Positions 17,217-26,437 of a DNA stretch of 64,000 nucleotides are shown here, in pieces. Positions within the stretch are counted from its first letter, which is position 1; each line of letters opens with the position of its first letter. The translations under genes were made by a program, and so were the position numbers. The stretch is from Neptunicoccus cionae (lineage in GTDB: Bacteria; Pseudomonadota; Alphaproteobacteria; Rhodobacterales; Rhodobacteraceae): NCBI RefSeq assembly GCF_014643735.1, contig NZ_BMKA01000002.1:310001-374000 (forward strand), read 5' to 3'. The notes under the pieces are model-generated. The model was not told the DNA's origin. It searched no databases and was given only the letters and a program-made list of their open reading frames with translations.

Positions 17217-18587
17217 TTAGATTGCCTGACGCTGCGCCTCAACCCGCTCTTCCAGCTCTCCGGCGACCAAAAACGCCAGTTCCAGCGCTTGGGATGCGTT
17301 AAGCCGCGGATCACATGCCGTGTGGTAGCGATCTGACAGGTCTTCATCCGTCACCGCCCGAACACCACCGGTGCACTCGGTTACATCCTTACCGGTCATT
17401 TCAAAGTGTACGCCGCCGGGCACCGAACCTTCTGCCTTGTGGATGCCGAAGAACTCCCTCACTTCGCGCAGAATGCTGTCGAAGGGACGGGTTTTGTAAC
17501 CGGAGGACGACTTGATCGTGTTGCCGTGCATCGGATCGCAGGACCAAACCACATTGGCCCCTTCTTCGCGCACAGTTTTAATCAGGCGCGGCAGGTGATC
17601 CCCCACGGAACCGGCACCGAACCGGGCGATCAGTGTCAGACGGCCCTCTTCGTTTTCCGGGTTCAGCTTGGCCATCAGAACCTTCAGGTCTTCAGCCGTT
17701 GTGGTTGGGCCGCATTTCAGACCAATCGGATTTTGCACGCCGCGACAGAACTCTACGTGGGCGCCATCTGGCTGGCGGGTGCGATCACCGATCCAGATCA
17801 TATGGCCAGAGCCGGCAACCGGCAGGCCGCTGGTGGAGTCGATCCGGCACAGTGCCTCTTCGTATTCCAGCAACAAGGCTTCGTGGCTGGTATAGAAGTT
17901 CACTGTATGCAGCGAGGATGTGTTGTCAGATGTAACACCAGCCGCTGTCATAAAGTCCAGACTGTCGGAAATCCGGTTGGCCAGTTGTGTGTATTTCTCG
18001 GCCGCCCCTGCCGCATTGGCGAAGCCGAGGTTCCATTCGTGAACACGGTGGATATCGGCAAAACCGCCCATAGAGAACGCGCGCAGCAGGTTCAGGGACG
18101 CCGCAGCCTGCGTGTAAGCTTGCAACATTCGGTCCGGATTAGGAATGCGGGAGTCCGCTGTGAAGTCGATATCGTTGATAATGTCGCCGCGGTAGGACGG
18201 CAGTTCCACGCCATCAATCGTTTCCGTGCCAGCAGAGCGGGGTTTGGCGAACTGGCCGGCAACGCGGCCCACTTTCACCACAGGAACCTTGGCACCATAA
18301 GTCAGCACCACCGCCATTTGCAGCATCACTTTATAGGTGTCGCGCAACATGTCGGCGTTGAATTCCGCAAAGCTCTCGGCGCAGTCACCGCCTTGCAGCA
18401 GGAATGCTTCCCCACGGGAAACAGCAGCCAGTTTCGCCTTCAGCGAACGGGCCTCGCCCGCAAAAACCAGCGGTGGATAGCTGGACAACCGGTTCTCCAC
18501 TGCGTGCAGTGCAGCCGCGTCGGTATAGTCCGGCATCTGAATCCGCTCTTTGGAACGCCAGTCAGATTTTTTCCAAGCCGAAGTCAT
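17217..18587 (-). CDS. aroG: class II 3-deoxy-7-phosphoheptulonate (DAHP) synthase
   Basis: A 456-residue class II (plant-like, AroAII) DAHP synthase. Visible motifs are [11 protein letters not shown] near residue 75, [13 protein letters not shown] near residue 110, and [16 protein letters not shown] with CDPMHGN toward the C-terminus, which hold PEP, metal and erythrose 4-phosphate. It commits carbon to the shikimate pathway. The start is ATG 18587 behind GGAGAG; the open frame further upstream lacks family similarity. It is monocistronic and convergent with the PAS gene. Confidence 0.95.
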   Translation of the reverse strand: MTSAWKKSDWRSKERIQMPDYTDAAALHAVENRLSSYPPLVFAGEARSLKAKLAAVSRGEAFLLQGGDCAESFAEFNADMLRDTYKVMLQMAVVLTYGAKVPVVKVGRVAGQFAKPRSAGTETIDGVELPSYRGDIINDIDFTADSRIPNPDRMLQAYTQAAASLNLLRAFSMGGFADIHRVHEWNLGFANAAGAAEKYTQLANRISDSLDFMTAAGVTSDNTSSLHTVNFYTSHEALLLEYEEALCRIDSTSGLPVAGSGHMIWIGDRTRQPDGAHVEFCRGVQNPIGLKCGPTTTAEDLKVLMAKLNPENEEGRLTLIARFGAGSVGDHLPRLIKTVREEGANVVWSCDPMHGNTIKSSSGYKTRPFDSILREVREFFGIHKAEGSVPGGVHFEMTGKDVTECTGGVRAVTDEDLSDRYHTACDPRLNASQALELAFLVAGELEERVEAQRQAI

Positions 18588-18809
18588 CGGGTCTCTCCTT
18601 GGTGGGGTATCGGAATTCCGGTCATACAACAGGCCCCGCCCTTTGGCCAGAACTCCAATCGCAGGATCAGCGGCGAATGGCGCTTTTTGGCAGTTTTGAA
18701 AAAGCGATCCAACGATAACGTTAACCCCTTGTGGCAATTTTGCAAAAAACTACAAGTTGAACCCGACCCAAACTGCCCAAGTGATTCGGGCCTATCGATC
18801 GTTGCTGCC

Positions 18810-19817
18810 ATGCCATCTGCCAAACAGACCCCAGCCGAAACCAAGACTCGCAACTACGTTTTTCTATTGCTAGACCAGTTTTCGCTGGTGCCATTTTCCA
18901 CGGCGCTGGATGCCTTGCGCATTGCAAACCGCTTTGACAAACGGCTGCGCTACAGCTGGCACATTGTTTCTGCGGATGGTGCGCCGGTCGCCTGTTCTAA
19001 TGGCACGAAAATCATGCCGGATTCCGGACTGGAGGACGTCGCGCGGGAAGACACCGTGATGATTTGTGGCGGGCTGGAAATCGACCGCACCTCGACCAAG
19101 CCGGTGATGAACTGGCTGCGGCGGGAGGCGCGCAAGGGGGTGTCGATCGGCGGGCTGTGTACCGGTGCGCACACAATGGCCAAGGCCGGATTGCTCGACG
19201 GTAAGAAATGTACGATCCACTGGGAAAACTACGACAGTTTCACCGAAGAATTCGACGAGGTAGAGCTGTATAAGTCGGTCTATATGATTGACGGAAACCG
19301 GTTTACATCGGCGGGCGGGACGTCCTCGCTCGATCTGATGCTGAAACTGATGGCAACACGCGATGGCGAGGATATTGCCAACTGGGTGGCGGACCAGTGT
19401 TTGCACACCAACATCCGCAGCGAGCGGGACGAACAGCGCCTGTCCATTCCAACACGTATCGGCGTGCGGCATCCAAAGCTGTCTACAGTGATCCAGATGA
19501 TGGAAAGCAATATCGAAGAGCCGGTGAGCCCCTCTGTTCTGGCGCAGGACGTGGGCATGTCCACCCGCCAGTTGGAGCGTCTGTTCAGCCGTTACCTTAG
19601 CCGCTCTCCGAAGCGGTATTATATGGAGTTGCGTCTGCAAAAGGCGCGTAATTTGCTGATGCAGACTGAAATGTCGGTGATTAACGTGGCGCTCGCTTGC
19701 GGGTTTGCATCGCCGTCGCATTTTTCCAAATGCTACCGCGCGCAATACGACACCACGCCCTACCGCGAACGGGGCTCACAAGCTTCGCGCAATCCCGACC
19801 TCAAACCTATCGACTGA
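18810..19817 (+). CDS. GlxA-family AraC-type transcriptional regulator
   Basis: A 335-residue regulator with an N-terminal DJ-1/PfpI-like sensor domain (about residues 15-180), including GGLCTGAHTMAKAGLLDG, and a C-terminal AraC double helix-turn-helix (about 225-320; VGMSTRQLERLFSRYL, ACGFASPSHFSKCYR). Relatives such as GbdR, CdhR and ArgR govern use of betaine, carnitine and arginine. The LIV-type operon with a demethylase-like enzyme starting at 21063 is a plausible target. The start is ATG 18810; upstream in the same frame lies only the reverse strand of aroG. Its end overlaps the next convergent gene by 11 bases. Confidence 0.88.
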   Translation: MPSAKQTPAETKTRNYVFLLLDQFSLVPFSTALDALRIANRFDKRLRYSWHIVSADGAPVACSNGTKIMPDSGLEDVAREDTVMICGGLEIDRTSTKPVMNWLRREARKGVSIGGLCTGAHTMAKAGLLDGKKCTIHWENYDSFTEEFDEVELYKSVYMIDGNRFTSAGGTSSLDLMLKLMATRDGEDIANWVADQCLHTNIRSERDEQRLSIPTRIGVRHPKLSTVIQMMESNIEEPVSPSVLAQDVGMSTRQLERLFSRYLSRSPKRYYMELRLQKARNLLMQTEMSVINVALACGFASPSHFSKCYRAQYDTTPYRERGSQASRNPDLKPID

Positions 19818-20907
19818 TCCGGAACAATCCGCCGCGATCCACGCTCAGGAACCAGATAGACCCGTCGGGCGCCTGGCGGATGTCTCGCACCCGTCCGGTT
19901 TCGCGGGACTTCAACTGCTCCCCCGCAGAGAGTTTCGCGCCGGAGCGGTCCAGCCTTGCGATGTGATCGAACTTCAGCGATCCAACAAAGATATCGCCTT
20001 TCCATTCCGGAAACATTTGCCCCGAATAGATCATCATGCCTGATGGTGCGATGGAAGGGTCCCAGTAAAAGGCCGGTTGTTCCATGCCTTCTTTGGTGGT
20101 GCCTTGGCCAATCTTCCCGCCGGAATAGTGCTCGCCGTAGGAAATGACCGGCCAACCGTAGTTTGCGCCCCGTTTCACACGGTTCACCTCATCCCCGCCC
20201 TTGGCTCCGTGTTCCACCACCCAAAGCTGCCCCGACGGGTCAAGCGCGGCACCCTGTGCGTTGCGGTGGCCGTAGGACCAGATTTCGGGCAAAGCGTTTT
20301 TGGTGCCGGTGAAGGGATTAGAGTTCGGCACCCCGCCGCTGCGGGCCACGCGAATGACCGATCCGTTGTGCATCGACAAATCCTGCGCCAATGGGCGGTT
20401 GCCCCGCTCCCCCACGGTCACGAACAATGTGCCGTCGTCCGCTTCAACCACGCGCGATCCGAAGTGCCGCCCGCCGCGGTTGCCCGGTTTCATCTCAAAC
20501 AGCACGCGAACATCCGTCAGCGCGGCGGATTGCGCATCAAACCGCGCCACAGCGAGTGCCGTGCCCGCCCCGCCGGATTGGGATTTCGCATAGGTCAGAA
20601 ACAGCTCGCCGCTTTGTGCAAAATCCCGTGCAAGCACCACATCCAGCAACCCGCCCTGCCCCTTGGCATAGACTTTCGGCACGCCGGAGACGCGGGTCTT
20701 GCCCCCTTTACCGTTAAACAACCACAGCCGTCCCTTACGCTCTGTCACAAGAAACTGCCTGTTTGGCAGAATCGCCACCGCCCAAGGCTCGTCCAGCCCT
20801 TTGGCAAGTTGCGTCACCTGCAGCGACCCGAGCGAGGATGCCACGGTTTGCGCAAGCGCCGCACCGGAAGAAAAGCAAAGCATTACCGCCATTAACATCA
20901 ACTTCAT
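19807..20907 (-). CDS. PQQ-type soluble aldose sugar dehydrogenase (YliI-like)
   Basis: A 366-residue secreted protein with signal peptide MKLMLMAVMLCFSSGAALAQ and a six-bladed beta-propeller of the GSDH/YliI family. Typical elements are GLDEPWAVAILPNRQFLVTE near residue 38, the HFGSRVV segment with the catalytic His, and EIWSYGHRNAQGAALDP near residue 210. It oxidises the C1 of aldoses in the periplasm with PQQ. It is monocistronic, and its 3-prime end overlaps the convergent GlxA-type gene. Confidence 0.9.
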   Translation of the reverse strand: MKLMLMAVMLCFSSGAALAQTVASSLGSLQVTQLAKGLDEPWAVAILPNRQFLVTERKGRLWLFNGKGGKTRVSGVPKVYAKGQGGLLDVVLARDFAQSGELFLTYAKSQSGGAGTALAVARFDAQSAALTDVRVLFEMKPGNRGGRHFGSRVVEADDGTLFVTVGERGNRPLAQDLSMHNGSVIRVARSGGVPNSNPFTGTKNALPEIWSYGHRNAQGAALDPSGQLWVVEHGAKGGDEVNRVKRGANYGWPVISYGEHYSGGKIGQGTTKEGMEQPAFYWDPSIAPSGMMIYSGQMFPEWKGDIFVGSLKFDHIARLDRSGAKLSAGEQLKSRETGRVRDIRQAPDGSIWFLSVDRGGLFRISR

Positions 20908-20963
20908 TACAAAAACTCCTCTTCGGTGGTTACTATGTTACTTGCTGCAAATCCGGCGTGGGA

Positions 20964-21005
20964 CAAGGGTGCCATTTGACCCTTGATCAAGCAAGGATAC
21001 CCTTG
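20964..21005. promoter_or_regulatory. candidate activator sites upstream of the LIV-type operon
   Basis: ACCCTTG occurs at 20979-20985 and 20999-21005, exactly 20 bp apart, with an inverted copy CAAGGGT at 20964-20970. Direct repeats two turns apart are usual for AraC-family activators, and a GlxA-type gene lies 1.2 kb away. A link between them is inference. Confidence 0.35.
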
Positions 21006-21062
21006 CATTTAGTACCATAGTCACTAGTGTCCCTGCCTATTATTCATGCAGGGAGAGAACAC

Positions 21063-22250
21063 ATGAAAAAACTACTGCTCGCATCAGCCGCCACAGTTGC
21101 GCTGGCCGGAACCGCCTTTGGCGAAGCCCATGGCGACGTTAAACTGGGCGTAATCCTCGGCTTCACAGGCCCGATTGAATCGCTCACACCCGCAATGGCA
21201 GCTGGTGCAGAACAGGCGATGGCCGAAGTGTCTGAATCCGGTAAATTCATGGGCGGCAAGTCCATCATGCCCGTCCGCGCAGACAGCACATGCGTTGACT
21301 CCGCTGCTGCCAGCGCCGCTGCCGAGCGCCTGATCACATCTGACGGTGTGTCCGGTATCGTTGGCGCGGACTGTTCCGGTGTGACAACCGCAATCCTGAC
21401 CAATGTTGCTGTTGCAAACGGCATGGTAATGATTTCACCGTCCGCGACTTCACCTGCCCTGTCCGACGTTGACGACAACGGCCTGTTCTTCCGCACATCC
21501 CCATCCGACGCCCGTCAGGGGCAGGTGATGACCGAAGTGATCATGGACCGCGATATCAAATCCGTTGCGATCACCTACACCAACAACGACTACGGCAAAG
21601 GTCTTGCCGATGCGTTCCAGTCTTCTTTTGAAGCAGCCGGTGGCACTGTGACCATCTCCGCTGCCCATGAAGACGGCAAGGCAGACTATTCCGCAGAAGT
21701 TGGCGCACTGGCCGCAGGTGGTGGCGATGCTCTGGTGGTTGTCGGTTATCTCGACCAAGGTGGTAAGGGCGTGATTGAAGCCTCGCTTGACTCTGGTGCG
21801 TTTGAAACATTCGTTCTGTCCGACGGTATGGTTGGCGACAGCCTGCCAGCAGCCATTGGCGAAGACCTGAACGGTTCCTTTGGTCAGGCACCGGGCACAG
21901 ACAGCGAAGGCGCTGCCATGCTGAACGATCTGATGGCTGATGTGGACGCATCCGCGCCATATGTTGCAGAATCCTATGATGCCGCAGCCCTGATCGCACT
22001 GGCGATGCAAGCTGCCGATTCTACTGATCCTTCCGCTTACAAGGAAAAGATCATGGAAGTTGCCAACGCACCGGGCGAAAAAATCATGCCGGGTGAACTG
22101 GGCAAAGCGCTGGAGATCATCGCAAACGGCGGTGACGTTGATTATGTCGGCGGCTCCAATGTGGAATTGATCGGCAGCGGCGAAAGTGCTGGCAGCTACC
22201 GCGAGATCGAGATCAAGGACGGCGCGCTGTCCACGGTCGGCTTCCGCTAA
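21063..22250 (+). CDS. LIV-type ABC transporter substrate-binding protein
   Basis: A 395-residue type I periplasmic binding protein with signal peptide MKKLLLASAATVALAGTAFG. The sequence KLGVILGFTGPIESLTPAMA near residue 27 is the usual first strand of branched-chain amino-acid-type receptors. GGGAGAG lies 8 bases before ATG 21063; the frame upstream of that is not used. It is followed by a strong hairpin before the ATPase genes, so the receptor should be made in excess. The substrate is probably not leucine but an N-methylated compound or amide, judging from the last gene of the operon. Confidence 0.9.
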   Translation: MKKLLLASAATVALAGTAFGEAHGDVKLGVILGFTGPIESLTPAMAAGAEQAMAEVSESGKFMGGKSIMPVRADSTCVDSAAASAAAERLITSDGVSGIVGADCSGVTTAILTNVAVANGMVMISPSATSPALSDVDDNGLFFRTSPSDARQGQVMTEVIMDRDIKSVAITYTNNDYGKGLADAFQSSFEAAGGTVTISAAHEDGKADYSAEVGALAAGGGDALVVVGYLDQGGKGVIEASLDSGAFETFVLSDGMVGDSLPAAIGEDLNGSFGQAPGTDSEGAAMLNDLMADVDASAPYVAESYDAAALIALAMQAADSTDPSAYKEKIMEVANAPGEKIMPGELGKALEIIANGGDVDYVGGSNVELIGSGESAGSYREIEIKDGALSTVGFR

Positions 22251-22268
22251 TCGCTCATTGACGCATTT

Positions 22269-22304
22269 AAGCAGCCCGCAATCCATATTGCGGGCTGCTT
22301 TTTT
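22269..22304 (+). terminator. intra-operon attenuating terminator
   Basis: A perfect 12-bp stem, AAGCAGCCCGCA (22269-22280) with TGCGGGCTGCTT (22289-22300), followed by TTTTTT. It lies between the binding protein and the ATPase gene, so only part of the transcripts should read on. Confidence 0.85.
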
Positions 22305-22321
22305 AGATCGGCACACACACC

Positions 22322-23104
22322 ATGATCAAAGTTGAAAATCTGGCGAAGCGGTTCGGCGGCTTTTACGCTGTGAACAACGCTTCGCTTGAAATCGCCAAAG
22401 GCTCCATCACGGGCCTGATCGGCCCGAATGGCGCGGGCAAAACCACACTCTTTAACGTGATTGCAGGGGTTCACCAGCCCAGCGCCGGACGGGTGCTGCT
22501 GGATGGAGAGGACATTACCGGCCTCCCCCCGCATTCGCTGTTTGACCGCGGCTTGCTGCGGACCTTCCAGATCGCCCACGAGTTTTCCACCATGACCGTG
22601 CGCGAGAACCTGATGATGGTTCCCCCCGATCAGGCGGGCGAACGACTGTGGGACGCTTGGTTCAAACCGGCCCTCGTGCGCAGTCAGGAAGCCGAAATTC
22701 GCAAGAAGGCGGATGAGGTGATCGAGTTTCTGGAAATTTCCCATGTGGCGGATGAACTGGCAGGTAATCTGTCCGGTGGTCAGAAAAAGCTGCTGGAACT
22801 GGGCCGCACCATGATGGTCGATGCCAAGATCGTTTTTCTGGACGAAGTAGGCGCCGGTGTGAACCGCACGCTGCTGAACACAATCGGCGATGCAATTCTG
22901 CGCCTGAACAAGGAACGGGGCTATACCTTCTGTATGATCGAACACGATATGGATTTCATCGGCCGTCTGTGTGATCCGGTGATCGTTATGGCCGAAGGCA
23001 CCGTTCTGGCCGAAGGCTCCATCGACGAAATCAAGGCCAACGAGCAGGTAATCGAAGCCTATCTCGGCACCGGCCTGAAGAATAAGCCGCAGGTGAGCGC
23101 ATGA
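22322..23104 (+). CDS. LivG-type ABC transporter ATPase
   Basis: A 260-residue ABC ATPase with Walker A GPNGAGKTTLFN near residue 37, signature LSGGQKKLLELGR near residue 150 and a switch His near residue 207 (MIEHDMDFI). Walker B reads IVFLDEVGAGVN, with Val where the usual DEP has Pro. LivG-like proteins of about 255 residues pair with LivF-like ones. It overlaps the next gene by 4 bases (ATGA). It powers uptake of the compound caught by the upstream receptor. Confidence 0.93.
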   Translation: MIKVENLAKRFGGFYAVNNASLEIAKGSITGLIGPNGAGKTTLFNVIAGVHQPSAGRVLLDGEDITGLPPHSLFDRGLLRTFQIAHEFSTMTVRENLMMVPPDQAGERLWDAWFKPALVRSQEAEIRKKADEVIEFLEISHVADELAGNLSGGQKKLLELGRTMMVDAKIVFLDEVGAGVNRTLLNTIGDAILRLNKERGYTFCMIEHDMDFIGRLCDPVIVMAEGTVLAEGSIDEIKANEQVIEAYLGTGLKNKPQVSA

Positions 23105-23808
23105 GCTATCTTTCAGCCAGCAACATGACCGGCGGTTATGGCCGGGGGGCGGACATCCTGCACGATTGCACGATTGAGGCCGCGGAAGGCGAAATCGCCG
23201 TGATCGTAGGTCCCAATGGCGCGGGCAAATCCACCGCCATGAAAGCCGTCTTTGGCATGTTGAACCTGCGACAGGGCAGTGTGACGCTGGATGGGGAGGA
23301 CATCACCCATCTGACACCCCAAGACCGCGTTGCGAAAGGCATGGCGTTTGTGCCTCAGACGTCCAACGTGTTCCCGTCTATGAGCGTGGAAGAAAACCTT
23401 GAAATGGGGGCCTTCCTGCGCCGTGACAACATCACTGGCACGATGGAGCAGATCTATGATCTGTTCCCGATCCTCAAGGAAAAGCGCCGCCAGAACGCCG
23501 GAGAGCTGTCGGGCGGTCAACGCCAGCAAGTGGCTGTTGGCCGTGCGCTGATGACCCAACCCAAGCTGCTGATGCTCGACGAGCCGACTGCGGGTGTGTC
23601 GCCCATCGTGATGGACGAGTTGTTCGACCGCATTATCGAGGTCGCGCGCACCGGCATTTCCATCCTGATGGTGGAACAGAATGCCCGTCAGGCGCTGAAC
23701 ATCGCCGACAAAGGGTACGTTCTGGTACAAGGGCGCAACCGGTTCACCGACACCGGCGAGGCGCTGATGAACGATCCCGAAGTCCGCAAAAGCTTTTTGG
23801 GGGGATGA
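23101..23808 (+). CDS. LivF-type ABC transporter ATPase
   Basis: A 235-residue ABC ATPase with Walker A GPNGAGKSTAMK near residue 38, signature LSGGQRQQVAVGRAL near residue 137 and Walker B LLMLDEPTAGVSP. It forms a heterodimer with the LivG-type protein encoded just upstream. The short length without extra domains is usual for LivF. A 97-base gap without an obvious terminator separates it from the permease genes. Confidence 0.93.
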   Translation: MSYLSASNMTGGYGRGADILHDCTIEAAEGEIAVIVGPNGAGKSTAMKAVFGMLNLRQGSVTLDGEDITHLTPQDRVAKGMAFVPQTSNVFPSMSVEENLEMGAFLRRDNITGTMEQIYDLFPILKEKRRQNAGELSGGQRQQVAVGRALMTQPKLLMLDEPTAGVSPIVMDELFDRIIEVARTGISILMVEQNARQALNIADKGYVLVQGRNRFTDTGEALMNDPEVRKSFLGG

Positions 23809-23905
23809 TGCGCAGCACTGTCCCGCCCCGCTCTGCGGCCCGCCCTCTCTTTTCCGGAACATCGGTGACGCCCGTCCGTTCCGCCAGCCATCAGAAAGCT
23901 CTGTC

Positions 23906-24916
23906 ATGGAACTCCTGAACGCCTTCATTCTATTGTCGAATTTCGTGCTGGTGCCTGCCATCGCCTATGGCTCCCAACTTGCGCTCGGGGCGCTGGGGGT
24001 TACGGTGATCTACGGTATCCTGCGCTTCTCCAACTTCGCCCACGGGGACACTATGGCCTTCGGGGCTATGGTGACGATCCTGTTTACGTGGTGGTTCCAG
24101 TCTATGGGCATCAGTATCCACCCGCTGCCTACGGCCCTGCTGGCGCTGCCTTTTGGTATCCTGTTCTGTATCGGCTTCGTGCTGGCGACAGACCGTGTAA
24201 TCTATCGCTTCTACCGCCGCCAGAAAGCCGCGCCAGTGATCTTTCTCATCGCCTCTATGGGGGTGATGTTTGTGACCAACGGTATCGTGCGCTTTATCAT
24301 CGGGCCGAACGACCAGCAGTTTGCCGATGGCGAACGGTTCATCATCAAAGCCCGTACCTTCAAGAAAATGACCGGCCTTGCAGAAGGGCTGTCCTTCAAG
24401 GTGTCCCAGGGCATCACGGTTGTAACCGCCATTCTGGTGGTGATTGCGCTGTTCTGGTTCCTCAACCGCACCCGCACGGGCAAATCCATGCGGGCCTATT
24501 CCGACAACGAAGATCTGGCCCTGTTGTCCGGCATCAACCCTGACAAAGTGGTTATGGTCGCATGGATCATCGCTGCCACGCTCGCCACGATTGCAGGGAC
24601 ACTCTACGGGTTGGATAAATCCTTCAAACCTTTCACCTATCTGCAACTGCTGCTGCCGATCTTTGCGGCGGCGATTGTCGGGGGGCTCGGTTCCCCCATC
24701 GGGGCAATTGCGGGGGGCTTTGTGATCGCCTTTTCGGAAATCATGGTCACCTACGCCTATAAAAAATTCATCGCCTATCTGGTCCCCGAAAGCTGGGAGC
24801 CTGATACGCTGGTGCAACTTCTGTCCACGGATTACAAATTCGCGGTCAGCTTTATGATCCTGCTGCTGGTGCTGCTGTTCCGACCCACAGGTATCTTTGC
24901 GGGGAAATCGGTATGA
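23906..24916 (+). CDS. LivH-type ABC transporter permease
   Basis: A 336-residue inner-membrane permease with about eight to nine hydrophobic segments. ALGVTVIYGILRFSNFAHGD near residue 30 and GLDKSFKPFTYLQLLLPIF near residue 233 match the LivH family; the latter region contacts the ATPases. It is somewhat longer than E. coli LivH, with an insert near residues 135-160. The stop overlaps the LivM-type start by 4 bases. Confidence 0.92.
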   Translation: MELLNAFILLSNFVLVPAIAYGSQLALGALGVTVIYGILRFSNFAHGDTMAFGAMVTILFTWWFQSMGISIHPLPTALLALPFGILFCIGFVLATDRVIYRFYRRQKAAPVIFLIASMGVMFVTNGIVRFIIGPNDQQFADGERFIIKARTFKKMTGLAEGLSFKVSQGITVVTAILVVIALFWFLNRTRTGKSMRAYSDNEDLALLSGINPDKVVMVAWIIAATLATIAGTLYGLDKSFKPFTYLQLLLPIFAAAIVGGLGSPIGAIAGGFVIAFSEIMVTYAYKKFIAYLVPESWEPDTLVQLLSTDYKFAVSFMILLLVLLFRPTGIFAGKSV

Positions 24917-26298
24917 TTGTTACACTTCTCGGACTCGCCTGTTTTGCGCTGCTTGTGGTCTCACTCGCCCCCCGTCTGGTGGGCCTATCACCCTTACCGG
25001 ACCGGATCAGGAACGTATCGCTGTTTGCGATCATGGCGCTTTTGATTACCATCGTTGGTCTGATCCAAAGCTGGAATGTCGCGCTGGCGTTGTTGAACCT
25101 GTGCCTGATCTCTTCGATCATGGCGCTTGGGGTCAATATCCAGTGGGGCTATGCTGGCCTGCTGAACGTTGGGATCATGGGCTTCGCCGCACTTGGCGGT
25201 GTGGCTGCTGTACTGATCTCGGCTGATCCGGTGGCGGACGCATGGGCCGCCGGAGCCTTGGGGATTTTCGTGTCGTTTATCCTCGCTGTGGTCACGGTTA
25301 TGGCCACCGTTTATGCCTATCGGAATATGGCCCCCTCTATGGCCCGCAATCTGGCACTGTTTGCCATTATCGTCATCGGCCTGATTGCGATCCGTTACTT
25401 TTACGGACCGGCAAAAGACGCGATCGAGGACGTTAACCCTGCCTCCGAAGGCTATCTCGGCGGGCTGGGACTGCCGATCATTCTGGCATGGCCCGTAGGC
25501 GGTGTTCTGGCCGGTCTGGCCGCTTGGGTCATTGGCAAAACCGCCCTTGGCCTGCGCTCTGACTATCTGGCGATTGCGACACTGGGGATTGCCGAAATCA
25601 TCGTGGCGATCATCAAGCACGAGGATTGGCTGACACGGGGCGTCAAGAACGTCTCTGGCCTGCCACGTCCCGTGCCCTATGAGATCGACCTCCAGCAATC
25701 CCAGTGGTTCGTGGACATTGCAACCCGTCTGGGACAAGACCCCGCGCTGTCGTCTTCGGTGTTTGTGAAACTCTGCTACGCGGTCCTGTTTACTGTGGTC
25801 CTGCTGGCGGTGCTCTGGCTGTCGGAACGGGCGCTCAATTCGCCGTGGGGGCGGATGATGCGCGCGATCCGCGACAACGAAGTCTCGGCGAATGCGATGG
25901 GCAAGGACGTGGTCGCACGCCACCTTCAGGTCTTTGTGCTCGGCTCTATCGTTGTGGGGATTGCGGGCGCGATGCTGACAACGCTCGACGGACAACTTAC
26001 CCCCGGCGCGTACCAGCCGTTGCGCTATACCTTCCTGATCTGGGTCATGGTGATCCTTGGCGGATCCGGTAACAACTGGGGCGCGGTTCTGGGTGGTTTT
26101 GTGGTCTGGTTCTTCTGGATTCAGGCAGAGCCTATCGGTTCGTGGTTGATGCAAACCCTGACCGCTGGCATGGCCGAGGACAACGCCCTGCGGGTCCATC
26201 TGCTCAACAGCACCGCCCATATGCGTCTGATGACAATGGGGATTATTCTGCTGCTGGTCCTGCGGTTCAGCCCACGCGGCCTGATCCCCGAGAAATAG
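24913..26298 (+). CDS. LivM-type ABC transporter permease
   Basis: A 461-residue permease with about ten membrane segments. It contains LGLRSDYLAIATLGIAEI near residue 214 and RMMRAIRDNEVSANAMGKDV near residue 313, the standard LivM ATPase-contact loop. It pairs with the LivH-type protein to form the channel. The stop is followed by a 29-base hairpin without a T-run (26312-26340) and then the dehydrogenase gene. Confidence 0.92.
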   Translation: MIVTLLGLACFALLVVSLAPRLVGLSPLPDRIRNVSLFAIMALLITIVGLIQSWNVALALLNLCLISSIMALGVNIQWGYAGLLNVGIMGFAALGGVAAVLISADPVADAWAAGALGIFVSFILAVVTVMATVYAYRNMAPSMARNLALFAIIVIGLIAIRYFYGPAKDAIEDVNPASEGYLGGLGLPIILAWPVGGVLAGLAAWVIGKTALGLRSDYLAIATLGIAEIIVAIIKHEDWLTRGVKNVSGLPRPVPYEIDLQQSQWFVDIATRLGQDPALSSSVFVKLCYAVLFTVVLLAVLWLSERALNSPWGRMMRAIRDNEVSANAMGKDVVARHLQVFVLGSIVVGIAGAMLTTLDGQLTPGAYQPLRYTFLIWVMVILGGSGNNWGAVLGGFVVWFFWIQAEPIGSWLMQTLTAGMAEDNALRVHLLNSTAHMRLMTMGIILLLVLRFSPRGLIPEK

Positions 26299-26311
26299 CA
26301 GACACCCTTAA

Positions 26312-26340
26312 CGCCAGAGGGCTGTTCCGGCCCTCTGGCG
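26312..26340 (+). terminator. hairpin between the permease and dehydrogenase genes
   Basis: A perfect 11-bp GC-rich stem (CGCCAGAGGGC with GCCCTCTGGCG) with a 7-base loop and no T-run. It may stabilise the upstream mRNA or weaken read-through into the last gene rather than fully terminate. Confidence 0.45.
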
Positions 26341-26437
26341 CTCCGCTGGCGTTCACGACAAAACCTGTCGCAAACCGGTTTGCCAAATACGACAAACCCG
26401 TCCAGCCTGATCCCGTCCACCACGCGGGAGTTCCAAT

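Noticed and set aside
17406-18809. Long upstream extension of the GlxA-type regulator frame
   Set aside because: This stretch is the reverse strand of the class II DAHP synthase gene and has no similarity to regulators; the real start is ATG 18810.
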